64,000 nt of DNA from Helicobacter bilis (GCF_001999985.1 NZ_CP019645.1:1860001-1924000), one strand, 5' to 3'. Positions 47,922-57,933 are shown, numbered from the stretch's first letter. The notes: generated from the letters alone by a model not told the origin. Numbers and translations: made by a program.

Positions 47922-48178
47922 TTATAAATATCGCCTCTTGAGTCTGCTTTATAAGCATAGATTAAAATCTCGCTTTCTAACACTTCGTATAAAAAGCGGT
48001 ATTTGCTAATTCTTAGGCGGTAATGGTTTGCCCTGCCTTGCAGTTTTTTAATATCTAGCTTCGCTTCATAAGGATTTTGCGCGATTGTCTCAAAGCTTGC
48101 AAAAACTTTGGCTTGTATATCTTGGTGCTTTTTTAAAAACTTTATAAAATCCTTGTGATACTCTATGTTATAGGGCAT
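47918..48178 (-). CDS. RelE/ParE-family toxin
   Basis: An 86-residue basic protein with the RelE-like fold pattern: YHKDFIKFLKKH, NPYEAKLDIKKLQG, YRLRISKYRFLYEV and ILIYAYKADSRGDIYK. RelE-type toxins are ribosome-dependent mRNA interferases, and ParE types target gyrase; the sequence alone does not decide. Its start overlaps the antitoxin stop by 11 bases and its stop overlaps the hsdS start by four, so it is locked into the hsd operon. Confidence 0.85.
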   Translation of the reverse strand: MPYNIEYHKDFIKFLKKHQDIQAKVFASFETIAQNPYEAKLDIKKLQGRANHYRLRISKYRFLYEVLESEILIYAYKADSRGDIYK

Positions 48179-48452
48179 TTTGTATGCCTTGCTCTGTTGT
48201 ATTTACCGCTTTATTCTCTTGGGTATTCTCTTGGCTTACAAGCCTTTTTAGCTCTTCGTGGCTTATGGTTTTGCCCTCTGCTAAGTCTTTACGCGCTTCT
48301 ACCCACGCTTCATAATCCTCTTTTGTCATAATGGTGTCATCATAGTCATCTGCTTGTGTTAGCACTTCTACAAGCTCCACGCCTTTGATAAGGTTTATCG
48401 CTGAAATGATGGCGTCTTTGTTGTGTTTATCGATACTCACTTCTAGTAGCAT
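48168..48452 (-). CDS. Antitoxin of a RelBE-like pair
   Basis: A 94-residue acidic protein directly before the toxin gene. The N-terminal half (MLLEVSIDKHNKDAIISAIN) is compact; the middle TKEDYEAWVEARKDLAEGK and SHEELKRLV resemble toxin-wrapping antitoxin helices. The Asn/Glu/Gln-rich tail is probably disordered. AAGGAGAAACT precedes the ATG, 9 bases after hsdM. It may autoregulate, but no separate promoter was seen, so the pair probably depends on the hsd transcript. Confidence 0.75.
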   Translation of the reverse strand: MLLEVSIDKHNKDAIISAINLIKGVELVEVLTQADDYDDTIMTKEDYEAWVEARKDLAEGKTISHEELKRLVSQENTQENKAVNTTEQGIQNAL

Positions 48453-48461
48453 AGTTTCTCC

Positions 48462-49952
48462 TTATTCGTTTTCTTTAATTATAGTAGAAATTTGCTTCAT
48501 TATGGAATCTAGCGTGGCGTTTAGCTTATCTCTCTCGGTTTTGATTTGCTCCATAAGCTCTAAAGGCTCTAGAATCTCTTCTTCTTCGCTTACATAGCCG
48601 CATAAATCAAAGTTGTAATTCCTAGATTCAAGTTCTTCTTTGGTGTAGGATTTTGCTTTGAAATTCCCGCTTTCATCTTGTAAGCTGTGTCTATCACTTT
48701 CCCACCACTGCAAAAATGGCTCAAAATGCTCTAGGCTCATTTGCTTCGTTTTGCCAAAGGATTTTATACCCTCTGGCATATCAAGGCGGTAGAAGTGGGT
48801 GTGCTGTGTGCCTTGTGGGTCGGCATTGAAAAAAAGTAAATTTGTGGGAATGCTCGTATAAGGGGCGAAAACGCTTTTAGGCAAACGCAAAATAAGATAG
48901 AGATTAAAATCGCTTAAAAGCTTTCTTTTGAGATTAATTTTTGCATTATCAGCACCAAATAAAAAGCCATCAGGTAGCACGACTGCACCCTTACCCTTGA
49001 AAGATAGTCTGTGCAAAATGAGTGCCATAAATAAATCTGCTGTTTCACTGCTTTTGTATTCTTGGGGGAAGTGTTTAATATCATCACCACGCTCATTACC
49101 ACCATAAGGGGGATTCATTAAAATAATGTCAAATTTGGGGTATTTTGTAAGATTTATATCAAAGTCTTCAAAATTACTAAATTCAAAGGCATTGCCGTGC
49201 TTTAGGTTTGGATTTTCTATGCCATTAATGAGTAAATTTGTCGCACAAAGCAAAAAGGGCAAGGACTTTTTCTCTACACCATAAAAGCTTGTTTCAAAAA
49301 CTTTTCTATCATTTGTAAGATTTACTTGCTTTTCTAAAAAATGTGCCGCTGAAATGAGAAAGCCCCCTGTCCCACAAGCTAAGTCCGCCACACTCTCACC
49401 TAGCTTTGGACTAAGCATTTCTACCATAAATTCCGTAACGGCGCGCGGTGTGTAAAACTCGCCGGCATTTCCTGCACTTTGCAAGGTTTTTAAAAAGCTT
49501 TCATAGACTTTGCAAAGCTCTTTAAAATCTTGTCTATTGTGAATCTTAAGGCTAGATTCTATCTCATCTATCACTTCGCGTAAAAGATAGCCATCTTTCA
49601 TATAGTTGTTTAAATCTTCAAAAACTTTTCGCACGATGGATTGATTTAACGGAGTGGATTCTGTGATATTTAGGGCTTTTAGCGTAGGGAAAAGATCATT
49701 ATTGATAAATGTGAGTAAGGGTTCGCCTGTGGGGGACTTTTCACCCACTGCCCAAGACTCCCAACGCAAATGCTCTGGGATTATAGAGTGATACTCCGTG
49801 CCATTCATCTCATTTAGGGCAGTCCATTCTTTTTCATAATAATCATAAAGCTTTAGGAATAAAATCCACGCGATTTGCTCCATTCTTTGTGCATCGCCAT
49901 TCACTCCTGCGTCTTGACGCATAATGTTTTGAAGTTTTTTGATATTTAGCAT
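48462..49952 (-). CDS. hsdM: Type I DNA methyltransferase subunit HsdM
   Basis: N6-adenine methyltransferase subunit; with HsdS it modifies the recognition site. A 496-residue protein: an N-terminal helical domain (MLNIKKLQNIMRQDAGVNGD), GEFYTPRAVTEFMVEML, SAM motif I SVADLACGTGGFLISA, and catalytic motif IV IILMNPPYGGNERGD. ATG overlaps the hsdR stop (TAATG), and GGAGG lies within the end of hsdR. Confidence 0.95.
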   Translation of the reverse strand: MLNIKKLQNIMRQDAGVNGDAQRMEQIAWILFLKLYDYYEKEWTALNEMNGTEYHSIIPEHLRWESWAVGEKSPTGEPLLTFINNDLFPTLKALNITESTPLNQSIVRKVFEDLNNYMKDGYLLREVIDEIESSLKIHNRQDFKELCKVYESFLKTLQSAGNAGEFYTPRAVTEFMVEMLSPKLGESVADLACGTGGFLISAAHFLEKQVNLTNDRKVFETSFYGVEKKSLPFLLCATNLLINGIENPNLKHGNAFEFSNFEDFDINLTKYPKFDIILMNPPYGGNERGDDIKHFPQEYKSSETADLFMALILHRLSFKGKGAVVLPDGFLFGADNAKINLKRKLLSDFNLYLILRLPKSVFAPYTSIPTNLLFFNADPQGTQHTHFYRLDMPEGIKSFGKTKQMSLEHFEPFLQWWESDRHSLQDESGNFKAKSYTKEELESRNYNFDLCGYVSEEEEILEPLELMEQIKTERDKLNATLDSIMKQISTIIKENE

Positions 49953-52363
49953 TAGCTTACCTCCTTATAAAGTTCGTTTTTAAGATTTTGTAGTATAGCA
50001 TTCACTCCGCCATATTCTTTAAAAATTTGTGCGATTGTGGCGAGATTATACCTTGAAGCAAAAGGCTCATTGACAAATACACTAGAATCTAGCTCGTTAA
50101 TGCCCCCTTGTGCGTATTTCTCAAGTAAGAGTTCTAAAAGCTCTCTAGCCTTTGGCTGTAAAGATTCTAGGAATTTATTTGCTTTTTTTGCCCTTTGTGT
50201 GCGGCTTAGGGCTTGTGTGCCTTTAGCAAGGGAGAGTAAAATGTCAAATTCATCGCAGTTTTGAAATTTATCCATTTGCCCTAACTCTTGGATAAAAATA
50301 CCCTTTTCTTCAAGCTTGTTTAAAAGCTCTTCACGCGTGGCTTTATCACCTGTGCGTAGGGTGTCAAGGTAAGATTCAAAAGCTTTAGTGTTTTGAAGCT
50401 TTTCACCGCTAAAAGATTCTAGGCTTTGTGTGATAGGTGTCAAAACGCCATTAACATTGCGTAAGATGATGACAGATTTATCTTGCATATAGACTTGTAT
50501 TTCTTCGCCGTCTATGGTGTGCTTTATCGGTGGTTCTGGTGGTTCTTTTATGATTGGTGGCTTTGGCTTTTTCTCTCGCTCTCTTACCTCATCTGTGCCG
50601 ATAAACTCTATCTCACCATCAAAATCTGGGTCGTTTAAAAACTCTTTTGCAATGCCTTTAAAATCTAGCACATAAAAATGCGTTTTGCCCCTAGATTCTA
50701 AGACTTCATTAAGCCTTGTGCCTCGCCCTATCATTTGCTTAAATAGGCTTTTATCACGCACGATTTTATCAATGACTATGACTTGCACCATTTGCGTATC
50801 TACCCCTGTGCTTAAAAGCTGGGAGGTTGTGGCGATGACTGGATAGCGTTTGCTTACGCTTTTAAAATTATCTAGCAGGGCTTTGCCCTTATCATCATCG
50901 CTTGTTATGCGTGTGATGTAGTTAGAATCTTTTGCCATTTCTTGTTTGTTTTCATCGCAGTCTTGCAGGGCATCTTTCATCAATTGTGCGTGGCGTTGGT
51001 CTTCGCAGAAAATGATAGTTTTAGCGTAAGGATTTTTTAGAGTGTGGTGCAAAAATTTGCTCACTTCTTTGGCAACGAAGCGGATTTGAGGTTTGAGATA
51101 AATTGTGCGGTTAAAATCTGGGGAGTTAAAAGTTTCTTGCGGGATTTCTCTGCCCTCTTCATCACGCTTACCTAGTTCTGGTGTGTAGCCTTGCATTTCT
51201 ATATTTGACAAATTTTCTACCACAGAAAAAGGGGCTAAATAGCCATCATCTATGCCTTGTTTTAAGCTGTATTGATACACCGGCTCGCCAAAATAGTCTA
51301 TATTATCATCATCTCTTTTTTCTAACTCGCCTGCTTCTTGGCTCTCTCTTTGCTCTTTATTATATTTAGGCGTGGCAGTCATACCAATTTGCAGTGCGGA
51401 GTTAAAATACTCCAAAATCTCACGCCAAGTAGAATCCGCCCTAGCGCTGCCCCTGTGGCACTCATCGATAAAAATAAGGTCAAAAAAGTCTTTGCTTAAG
51501 GCTTTATAATGCTCTACTTTATCATTATTTTCTTCGCTACCGCTGATAAATTGCTGATAGATTCCAAAATACAAACTATATCCGCTTTTAAAATCGCGAT
51601 TTTCTATCTTATAAATGCCTTTGGTAAAGCTTTTAAAAGTCCTTGTGGTGTCGGTGTTTATAAGCTCATTTCTATCAGCTAGATAGAGAATTTTCTCTAT
51701 CTTTTTGCCATTTGGCAGGGTTTGATTAAAAAGGCGGTGGGCGATTTGATAAGCGATGAGAGTTTTGCCCGTGCCTGTGGCAAGGACGAGTAAGATTCTG
51801 TTTTGTCCTTTTTGTGCGGCGATTAGGGCGGCGTTTATGGCGTTGTTTTGATAATAACGCGGTGTTGTTTGGCTTAAATCACAATGCGTTTGTAAAAGAT
51901 TATCATTTGTGAGATTTTGCCACTTTTTGTAGGCTTCATACAGCTCCCTTGGGCTTGGGAAGGCATTAAGGGATAAATTCTCTTTTTCTACTCCCTTAAA
52001 ATCTTTTGTAAGCGTGTATTTTACAAAGCCCTTGCCACTACTAGAAAAGGCAAAGGGGGCTTTAAGTGCTTTGGCATAGTCTTTTGCTTGTTCTATCCCC
52101 TCACTATCTTCGTATTTATAGGCTTTTGCTTCTAACACTGCAAGGGCGATTCCATTGTGAAAAAGCACATAATCAGCCTTTTTTATAGTGCTTTTATCTC
52201 TTTTGCCTGTTTTGATGTCAATTTTGCCCTCGCTAAATTCATAATCTTTAGCTTTTACTCCATATTCCATTTTAATGGATTCAAAATCCCAGCCCACTTT
52301 GCTTAAAGCAGGTTCAATATAACGCTTTTTGGTGTCTTCTTCGCTAAGTATTACATTATCCAT
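49952..52363 (-). CDS. hsdR: Type I restriction subunit HsdR
   Basis: ATP-dependent translocase and nuclease of the type I complex. 803 residues. The N-terminal nuclease has KADYVLFHNGIALAVLEAKAY (D...E-x-K). The SF2 helicase motor has motif I LATGTGKTLIAYQ, II FIDECHRGSA, III GMTATPKY and VI QMIGRGTRL. First gene of the operon hsdR-hsdM-antitoxin-toxin-hsdS. It looks intact, so restriction is possible if HsdS with its insert is functional. Confidence 0.94.
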   Translation of the reverse strand: MDNVILSEEDTKKRYIEPALSKVGWDFESIKMEYGVKAKDYEFSEGKIDIKTGKRDKSTIKKADYVLFHNGIALAVLEAKAYKYEDSEGIEQAKDYAKALKAPFAFSSSGKGFVKYTLTKDFKGVEKENLSLNAFPSPRELYEAYKKWQNLTNDNLLQTHCDLSQTTPRYYQNNAINAALIAAQKGQNRILLVLATGTGKTLIAYQIAHRLFNQTLPNGKKIEKILYLADRNELINTDTTRTFKSFTKGIYKIENRDFKSGYSLYFGIYQQFISGSEENNDKVEHYKALSKDFFDLIFIDECHRGSARADSTWREILEYFNSALQIGMTATPKYNKEQRESQEAGELEKRDDDNIDYFGEPVYQYSLKQGIDDGYLAPFSVVENLSNIEMQGYTPELGKRDEEGREIPQETFNSPDFNRTIYLKPQIRFVAKEVSKFLHHTLKNPYAKTIIFCEDQRHAQLMKDALQDCDENKQEMAKDSNYITRITSDDDKGKALLDNFKSVSKRYPVIATTSQLLSTGVDTQMVQVIVIDKIVRDKSLFKQMIGRGTRLNEVLESRGKTHFYVLDFKGIAKEFLNDPDFDGEIEFIGTDEVREREKKPKPPIIKEPPEPPIKHTIDGEEIQVYMQDKSVIILRNVNGVLTPITQSLESFSGEKLQNTKAFESYLDTLRTGDKATREELLNKLEEKGIFIQELGQMDKFQNCDEFDILLSLAKGTQALSRTQRAKKANKFLESLQPKARELLELLLEKYAQGGINELDSSVFVNEPFASRYNLATIAQIFKEYGGVNAILQNLKNELYKEVS

Positions 52364-52391
52364 TATTTGCCCCTTTGTCTAAGATTCTTAT

Positions 52392-53057
52392 CTAGCATTC
52401 TGCCTCGCCTAGCTCATACAGCCCAGCTTTAAGCACAATCTCATTGCGATTTGTCTCAATTAGCCCTTGTGTTTTTAGCTCTTTTATCACTCTTGTAACT
52501 GCCTCTCTGGCACTGCCGATATTGTTTGCTATGCTTTCTTGACTTGCTTCTACGCGGTTATTTTTAGCGTTACTTAGCAGAAACTTTATTATGCGATTTT
52601 TGAGACTTTTAAAGGTTACATCATTAATGGTGTCAAAGGCTTGTTTTAGGCGTTTAGAGACTAAAGAGAGATTAAAACGCATAATAGATTCATTACTCTG
52701 TGTGAGTGTCTCAAAAATCTTATTTGGTAGGATAAACACGCTAGAATCTGCCATAAACTCAAGCACCACATCAGCCTTAATGTTTGATAAAATACAGCTT
52801 GTAGAGATGATACAGCATTCATTTGTAGCGATGGTAAAAATGGTGATTTCCTTAGCATTGCTTGATACGCTAAAAAAGCGAACTTTCCCGCTTAAAACAT
52901 ACAAAAAGCCTAGCAACTCATCGCTATCAGGGTAGATTCTATATCCCTTTGTGTAGGCTTTTACAATGCCCTTATTTTGCAGCACTTCAAGGCTTCTCTC
53001 ATCGCCACATATTGTGGTATTTATCTGCGTTAAGGTGTCTTTAGATAGTGGTTGCAT
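52392..53057 (-). CDS. Crp/Fnr-family transcription regulator
   Basis: A 221-residue regulator. An N-terminal cyclic-nucleotide-type effector domain (GFLYVLSGKVRFFSVSSNAK) is followed by the dimer helix and a C-terminal winged helix with SQESIANNIGSAREAVTRVI as recognition helix. Cysteines in ATNECCIISTSC might sense redox or nitric oxide, but the four-Cys pattern of Fnr is absent. It lies 28 bases before hsdR on the same strand, so it may control or share the hsd transcript. AAAAGGAAAAT precedes the ATG. Confidence 0.88.
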   Translation of the reverse strand: MQPLSKDTLTQINTTICGDERSLEVLQNKGIVKAYTKGYRIYPDSDELLGFLYVLSGKVRFFSVSSNAKEITIFTIATNECCIISTSCILSNIKADVVLEFMADSSVFILPNKIFETLTQSNESIMRFNLSLVSKRLKQAFDTINDVTFKSLKNRIIKFLLSNAKNNRVEASQESIANNIGSAREAVTRVIKELKTQGLIETNRNEIVLKAGLYELGEAEC

Positions 53058-53085
53058 ATTTTCCTTTTGTGATAAAATCGCTTGA

Positions 53086-53091
53086 ATTATA
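53086..53091 (-). promoter_or_regulatory. Putative -10 box for the Crp/Fnr-hsd transcript
   Basis: The minus strand reads AAGTTATAATTCAAG, giving TATAAT 29 bases before the regulator start. It could drive the regulator and read into hsdR. Confidence 0.45.
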
Positions 53092-53163
53092 ACTTAAAAA
53101 GGTTAGTGTTGGGGTTTGTGGAATTTATATGAAAGCTTAAGTTTTATGCGAATTTTAGCAATA

Positions 53164-54063
53164 CTACTCATCAATCGCTTTATACACTATTGCACCAAAA
53201 CGGGATTTTTTTGAACCTTGTAGTATGTCATGCTGATTTGCATGAGTGTTAATTTGTATCGTGCTTTCTAGGTTATTTTTGCAATCATAAAATTCTAGTA
53301 AAAATTGCAATGGATTATTATTGCTTACTTTTATATGTAGTGTTTGTTTGGCTTTTGGGTCAATTTTGATGAATTTGCTTAATTCAGCTGCAAAGATAGC
53401 TTGTGCTTCTTGTTTATGGCTATGCAAACTATCTAGCTCCCAGTGTAAAGCGTAGTTAGGAAGTGTTGAAATGCTATTTTGAAATTCTAAAAGCATAATA
53501 TTTCCATAACTCATATTTTTTGTTAGAGCTTGATAAAGCACAATATCTTCTTTTAATGCGTGTAATATTTCTTTAAACTTTTTATATTGTGAGAAAGAGA
53601 CTTGATTGCAAGTTTTAAGCAAGGTAGATAGTTCGCTTTGTGCTTGGGTTATGCGATTTGCAATAGAGCCTTCCAATATTTCTCTGCTTACTCTCACACG
53701 CACATTCACTTTATTGCCTTGCTTTGTTGTCTTTTCAACTTCTACTGATGGTATATCCTTAATCTTAGATTCTAAAAATGTGTTAGTCATACCGCTTGTT
53801 TGTAATGTATCATTTTTTTGATTTATATTTTGTTGTGTTGAGTATTTAATACTTACTTGCAAATTTGTCGCAAGATCTTGCAAGGCATTCTGCTTTGCAA
53901 TATCAAAGTTAGGACCAGAGCCTTCACCATAGATATAGTCTTTGTTTGTTTTATCCTTATGAAAGCTTGTATCTTTTGCATGACTACAACCATGCAAACC
54001 AAATAGCATGATACATATCAAAGTGTAGATGAAAATGCAAAGGGATCGCAAATATTTTTGCAT
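53164..54063 (-). CDS. LPP20-like lipoprotein
   Basis: A 299-residue predicted lipoprotein. The signal peptide ends in the lipobox LHGC before SHAKDTS. Residues about 45-130 (YIYGEGSGPNFDIAKQNALQ, then VNVRVRVSREIL) match the LPP20/FlgT-N-like domain found in Helicobacter surface lipoproteins. The C-terminal half has no recognised domain. TGGAGGCAAT precedes the ATG, 14 bases after prs; both genes run in the same direction. Confidence 0.75.
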   Translation of the reverse strand: MQKYLRSLCIFIYTLICIMLFGLHGCSHAKDTSFHKDKTNKDYIYGEGSGPNFDIAKQNALQDLATNLQVSIKYSTQQNINQKNDTLQTSGMTNTFLESKIKDIPSVEVEKTTKQGNKVNVRVRVSREILEGSIANRITQAQSELSTLLKTCNQVSFSQYKKFKEILHALKEDIVLYQALTKNMSYGNIMLLEFQNSISTLPNYALHWELDSLHSHKQEAQAIFAAELSKFIKIDPKAKQTLHIKVSNNNPLQFLLEFYDCKNNLESTIQINTHANQHDILQGSKKSRFGAIVYKAIDE

Positions 54064-54077
54064 ATTGCCTCCACTTT

Positions 54078-55016
54078 TTAAATAAATAAAGAATTTACAC
54101 TTTCATTGTGATAAATCCTACGCACGACCTCAGCAAAAAGCGGTGCGACAGATAGAATCTTAATCTTTGGACTTGTCTGCTGTAATGGGATAGAATTGCT
54201 TAATACCACTTCATCTAGCACACTTTCATTGATTCTATCATACGCACCACCACTTAAAACCGGGTGTGTGCCAACCGCCATGACACTCGCTGCACCCCTA
54301 TCTTTTAATGCTTTGGCTGCTTTACACATCGTCCCAGCGGTATCAATCATATCATCTAGCAAAATGACATCTTTATTTGCTACATCGCCGATGATATTCA
54401 TCACCTCGCTTTCATTTGCTTTCTCTCTTCTTTTATCAACGATAACTAAATCTAGTCCCAACTGATTTGCAAAATATCTAGCCCGTGCTACACCGCCAAT
54501 ATCCGGGCTTGCAATGATTGGATTTTTCAACTCTTTCTTATGTCGTATGTAATCTCTAAATATAATCGCCCCATAGAGATTATCCACTGGAATATCAAAA
54601 AAGCCTTGAATCTGTCCGGCATGTAAATCCATAGTGATAACACGATTTATACCCGCACTCTGTATTAAGTTCGCCACAAGCTTTGCAGTAATTGGCACTC
54701 GCGGGGCTGCTTTTCTATCCTGTCTTGCATAGCCAAAATACGGAATCACAGCATTAATAGAGTTTGCACTACTACGCTTAAATGCATCAGCCATTATAAG
54801 CAATTCCATAAGATTATCATTTGTTGGAGAGCAGGTTGGTTGCACGATAAAGACATCTTTTCCACGCACAGATTCGCTGATTTGCACGCTAATTTCGCCA
54901 TCGCTAAAACGCGTTAAAAGAGCCTTTGATAGTGAGCAGTCAAGGTGGGTTGCTAACTCTTTGCTAAACTCTGGGTGTGCATTTCCTGTAAAAATTTTAA
55001 AGCCCTTCAAAGCCAT
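54078..55016 (-). CDS. prs: Ribose-phosphate pyrophosphokinase
   Basis: Makes PRPP from ribose-5-phosphate and ATP for nucleotide, His and Trp synthesis. 312 residues: [39 protein letters not shown], flexible loop [13 protein letters not shown], and PRPP-binding [13 protein letters not shown]. Conserved throughout. AAAAAAGGA precedes the ATG. Confidence 0.97.
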   Translation of the reverse strand: MALKGFKIFTGNAHPEFSKELATHLDCSLSKALLTRFSDGEISVQISESVRGKDVFIVQPTCSPTNDNLMELLIMADAFKRSSANSINAVIPYFGYARQDRKAAPRVPITAKLVANLIQSAGINRVITMDLHAGQIQGFFDIPVDNLYGAIIFRDYIRHKKELKNPIIASPDIGGVARARYFANQLGLDLVIVDKRREKANESEVMNIIGDVANKDVILLDDMIDTAGTMCKAAKALKDRGAASVMAVGTHPVLSGGAYDRINESVLDEVVLSNSIPLQQTSPKIKILSVAPLFAEVVRRIYHNESVNSLFI

Positions 55017-55037
55017 TCCTTTTTTAAATGTGTGTCA

Positions 55038-55043
55038 ATTATA
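55038..55043 (-). promoter_or_regulatory. Putative prs -10 box
   Basis: The minus strand reads ACAAATTATAATTGAC, giving TATAAT 22 bases before the prs start. Confidence 0.45.
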
Positions 55044-55238
55044 ATTTGTTAATTTAAAATCTTAGCTAAACTTTTTGGAGAATACAATATGTAAAGCTTA
55101 TATTCTGCTAAATATTTTAGACTCCACAAACTATGCGATATCAAACTCTCTTTAGTCTCGACAATATTTTAATGCAAATTATGCAATGAAGTATATGAAA
55201 CAAATTTCTATTACGATTGCAAATTAATAAAACTATGC

Positions 55239-55244
55239 TAGAAT
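55239..55244 (+). promoter_or_regulatory. Putative promoter of the 55302-murE transcript
   Basis: Reads AACTATGCTAGAATAAATC, an extended -10 (TGC-TAGAAT) 58 bases before the ATG at 55302. Confidence 0.45.
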
Positions 55245-55301
55245 AAATCGATGTATAAAATGAATTACACAAAGACAAATGGCTAAGGTAAAAGGATAAT
55301 C

Positions 55302-55946
55302 ATGCAGACTATTCAATTACAACAAACAAATATAATGACAAAAAAGCTTTTGCAAAAAAAGGGTGCTAAAGCATTGCTTAATGGTAATTTTCAAGGCGCA
55401 TTTTACCTATTTGAGAGTGCATTTTGGCTTGATATGCATGATTTAGATTCTAGAATCGGGCTTTATCTTGCTGATATGGGTATGGATTTTGGACAAGAGG
55501 CAATTGGCATTTATGATTTTTATCAAAGCATACTCGCAGCTGAAAAACGCTCAAATAAACATAGAGTTCAACGCATGATACTTTCTCTCATTGAAGCTTT
55601 TGACAATAAAACACATAAGCTTTCAAAGGCTATGCAAAGAAGTAAAAATGAGGCAATGGATAGCTATGATGCGATTAGTTATGCAGATATTAAAGCCTTA
55701 TTAAAGACAAAGGATTTTAAAGAGATTTACAGCGGATTACCCATAAACACAAAGCTAGTATTTGGAGAAAAAGGGGATTTTTATGAGTTTTTATCCTTGC
55801 TCGTGCAGAATGATTATGTTGAAGCATTACTGCATTATATCGACTCATTGCCACGATATGATATGGAGCTTATACCCTTAATTGAAGCGGCAAATAATAA
55901 ACTCAAAAAAAATAAAGCTAAAAAACAACAAAAAGTATCAAAATGA
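55302..55946 (+). CDS. Conserved helical protein upstream of murE
   Basis: A 214-residue predicted all-helical protein, TPR-like at the start (KGAKALLNGNFQGAFYLFES, then GQEAIGIYDFYQSIL), ending in a very basic tail (LKKNKAKKQQKVSK). Function unknown. Its stop overlaps the murE start by four bases, implying translational coupling. The position suggests a cell-envelope or morphology role, but this is inference. Confidence 0.75.
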   Translation: MQTIQLQQTNIMTKKLLQKKGAKALLNGNFQGAFYLFESAFWLDMHDLDSRIGLYLADMGMDFGQEAIGIYDFYQSILAAEKRSNKHRVQRMILSLIEAFDNKTHKLSKAMQRSKNEAMDSYDAISYADIKALLKTKDFKEIYSGLPINTKLVFGEKGDFYEFLSLLVQNDYVEALLHYIDSLPRYDMELIPLIEAANNKLKKNKAKKQQKVSK

Positions 55947-57298
55947 AACCACACATTACAGATGATACAAGAAAGCTAAGAGAAGATTCTATCTTTCTTA
56001 AAACCCCGCAAAACGCACATTTTATAGAATCTTTACCGCAAAATATCCGCATTTTAGAAAGAGATGAGCTAAAAGAGTATTTCAATACAAATATTAAACT
56101 AATTGGCATTACAGGCACAAATGGCAAAACAACAACGGCAGCGGCTATATATTCTGTGCTGCTTGATATGGGTTATAAAGTCGCCCTGCTTGGCACTCGT
56201 GGTATGTTTATCAATGACACACGAACAAAGCCAAAGGGGCTAACGACACCCAGCCTTTTAGAGCTATATGAAGATATAGATATGGCGGCAAATATGGGTT
56301 GCGATTTCTTTGTCATGGAGGTTAGCTCTCATGCGATTAAACAGGAGAGAATCTATGGTTTAGAGTTCTGCCTTAAGATTCTCACAAATATCACAAGCGA
56401 TCATTTAGACTATCATAAGACTTGGGAAGATTATGCTAAGACTAAAATGCAGTTCCTGCAAAGTGGCGAGTGTATAAAGATTATTAATCTTGATGATAAA
56501 AGTGGTGCTAGTATGCGTTTTTATCCGCATGTCCTTACCTATGGTGTGGAATCTAAGGGGCATTTATTTGTGAATGCCTATGGTTTGCAAGATGGGATTT
56601 TCGCACAGATGAGTTTGCGATTGCAAAAAGATTCTATGCAAGAATGCGTTATAGAATCTAGTCTTTTTGGTCTTTTCAATCTCTATAATCTCATGGCAGC
56701 AACACTTGCAATACATGCTATCACAAAGCAAGATATACAAAGCATTTGTGCGTGTGTGAAAAACTTTGGCGGTGTGTCTGGTCGCATGGAGATTGTAAGT
56801 AAAACGCCTTTAGTAATCATTGATTTTGCCCATACAACTGATGGTATGAAGCAGGTTTTTGAATCTTTTAAGACAAAAAATATAAGCGTTGTGTTTGGGG
56901 CTGGTGGAGATAGAGATAAGAGTAAGCGTGAGAAAATGGGGGCTTGTGCTAGATTCTATGCAAAAAAGATTTATATCACAAATGATAATCCAAGAAGTGA
57001 AAATCCGCTAAGTATCGCACAAGAGATAGCAAAAGGTGTGTTTGCAAAAAGCCTTAATGAAACAGATATAGAGATTAAAGAAAACACTTCTTATGAGATT
57101 AAATCAAGTAATGCTGCTATTACTATGCAAATTATCCTTGATAGAAAAGAAGCTATCAAACTCGCTTTAAGAGAATTACAAAAAGATTGGGTTTTACTTG
57201 TGCTAGGCAAAGGCGATGAGAGTGTGCAGATATTTAGAGATAATGAAATACATTTTAGCGATAAGGAATGCGTGCAAGAGATACTTAAAGATAAATAA
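55943..57298 (+). CDS. murE: UDP-MurNAc-tripeptide synthetase MurE
   Basis: Adds the third-position diamino acid (meso-diaminopimelate in this group) to UDP-MurNAc-L-Ala-D-Glu. 451 residues: ATP loop LIGITGTNGKTTTAAA, TTPSLLELYED, VMEVSSHAIKQERIYGLEF, NITSDHLDYHKTWEDYAKTK and VIIDFAHTTDGMKQ. TNDNPRSENP corresponds to the DNPR motif that selects meso-DAP. Translationally coupled to the upstream helical protein. Confidence 0.95.
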   Translation: MKPHITDDTRKLREDSIFLKTPQNAHFIESLPQNIRILERDELKEYFNTNIKLIGITGTNGKTTTAAAIYSVLLDMGYKVALLGTRGMFINDTRTKPKGLTTPSLLELYEDIDMAANMGCDFFVMEVSSHAIKQERIYGLEFCLKILTNITSDHLDYHKTWEDYAKTKMQFLQSGECIKIINLDDKSGASMRFYPHVLTYGVESKGHLFVNAYGLQDGIFAQMSLRLQKDSMQECVIESSLFGLFNLYNLMAATLAIHAITKQDIQSICACVKNFGGVSGRMEIVSKTPLVIIDFAHTTDGMKQVFESFKTKNISVVFGAGGDRDKSKREKMGACARFYAKKIYITNDNPRSENPLSIAQEIAKGVFAKSLNETDIEIKENTSYEIKSSNAAITMQIILDRKEAIKLALRELQKDWVLLVLGKGDESVQIFRDNEIHFSDKECVQEILKDK

Positions 57299-57486
57299 GG
57301 TTGATTTTAGAAACTTTTACATTGTAATGATTTTTAGTGAGAATGTGAAAGTTATAGTAGGGTTGTTCTAGATTCTAAAGTCATATATCGATAGATTATC
57401 ATTTCATATATTAAGCATAAATTGCTACAATAATGCAGTTTATTTACAAATAATCACAATCAAAATAAAAAACAAGTAGAAACAAT

Positions 57487-57906
57487 ATGCAAGATAAAGT
57501 AGATTCTAAAAAACATACACAAGAAAGCATAATAAAAAAAGATGGCTTTGACTTTGCGTTTAACACAGGAAAGTGTAGTGAATGTGGGGGGAAGTGTTGC
57601 TATGGTGAGAGTGGTTATATTTTTGCAAGTATTGCAGAGATAGAAAGAATTAGTGCTTTTTTAAATATACCTTTTGAGGATTTTTGTTTGCGTTATATTA
57701 AGAAAGTAGGCACAAGATTCTCTCTTATTGAAAAAAAATGCGATGATGTAGAAAAAGGCATAAGTTGTGTATTTTTTGATGAAAAAAGTTTAAAATGCTC
57801 CATTTATGAAGTTAGACCAAAGCAATGTCAAACCTTTCCTTTTTGGAGCATGTATAAAGAGGATAAAAATGAGTTAGTAAGCCGTTGTATAGGTGTTATT
57901 ATTTAG
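57487..57906 (+). CDS. YkgJ-family cysteine cluster protein
   Basis: A 139-residue protein with the C-x2-C-x2-CC cluster motif CSECGGKCCYGESGY, a further Cys in CSIYEVRPKQCQTFPFW and a C-terminal Cys. This is the zinc- or iron-binding cysteine cluster family, whose function is not established. GFDFAFNTGK before the motif is also typical. It is followed 27 bases later by a TPR lipoprotein gene, probably in the same transcript. Confidence 0.85.
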   Translation: MQDKVDSKKHTQESIIKKDGFDFAFNTGKCSECGGKCCYGESGYIFASIAEIERISAFLNIPFEDFCLRYIKKVGTRFSLIEKKCDDVEKGISCVFFDEKSLKCSIYEVRPKQCQTFPFWSMYKEDKNELVSRCIGVII

Positions 57907-57933
57907 CACAGCATATATGAGGTTGGAGTGATT

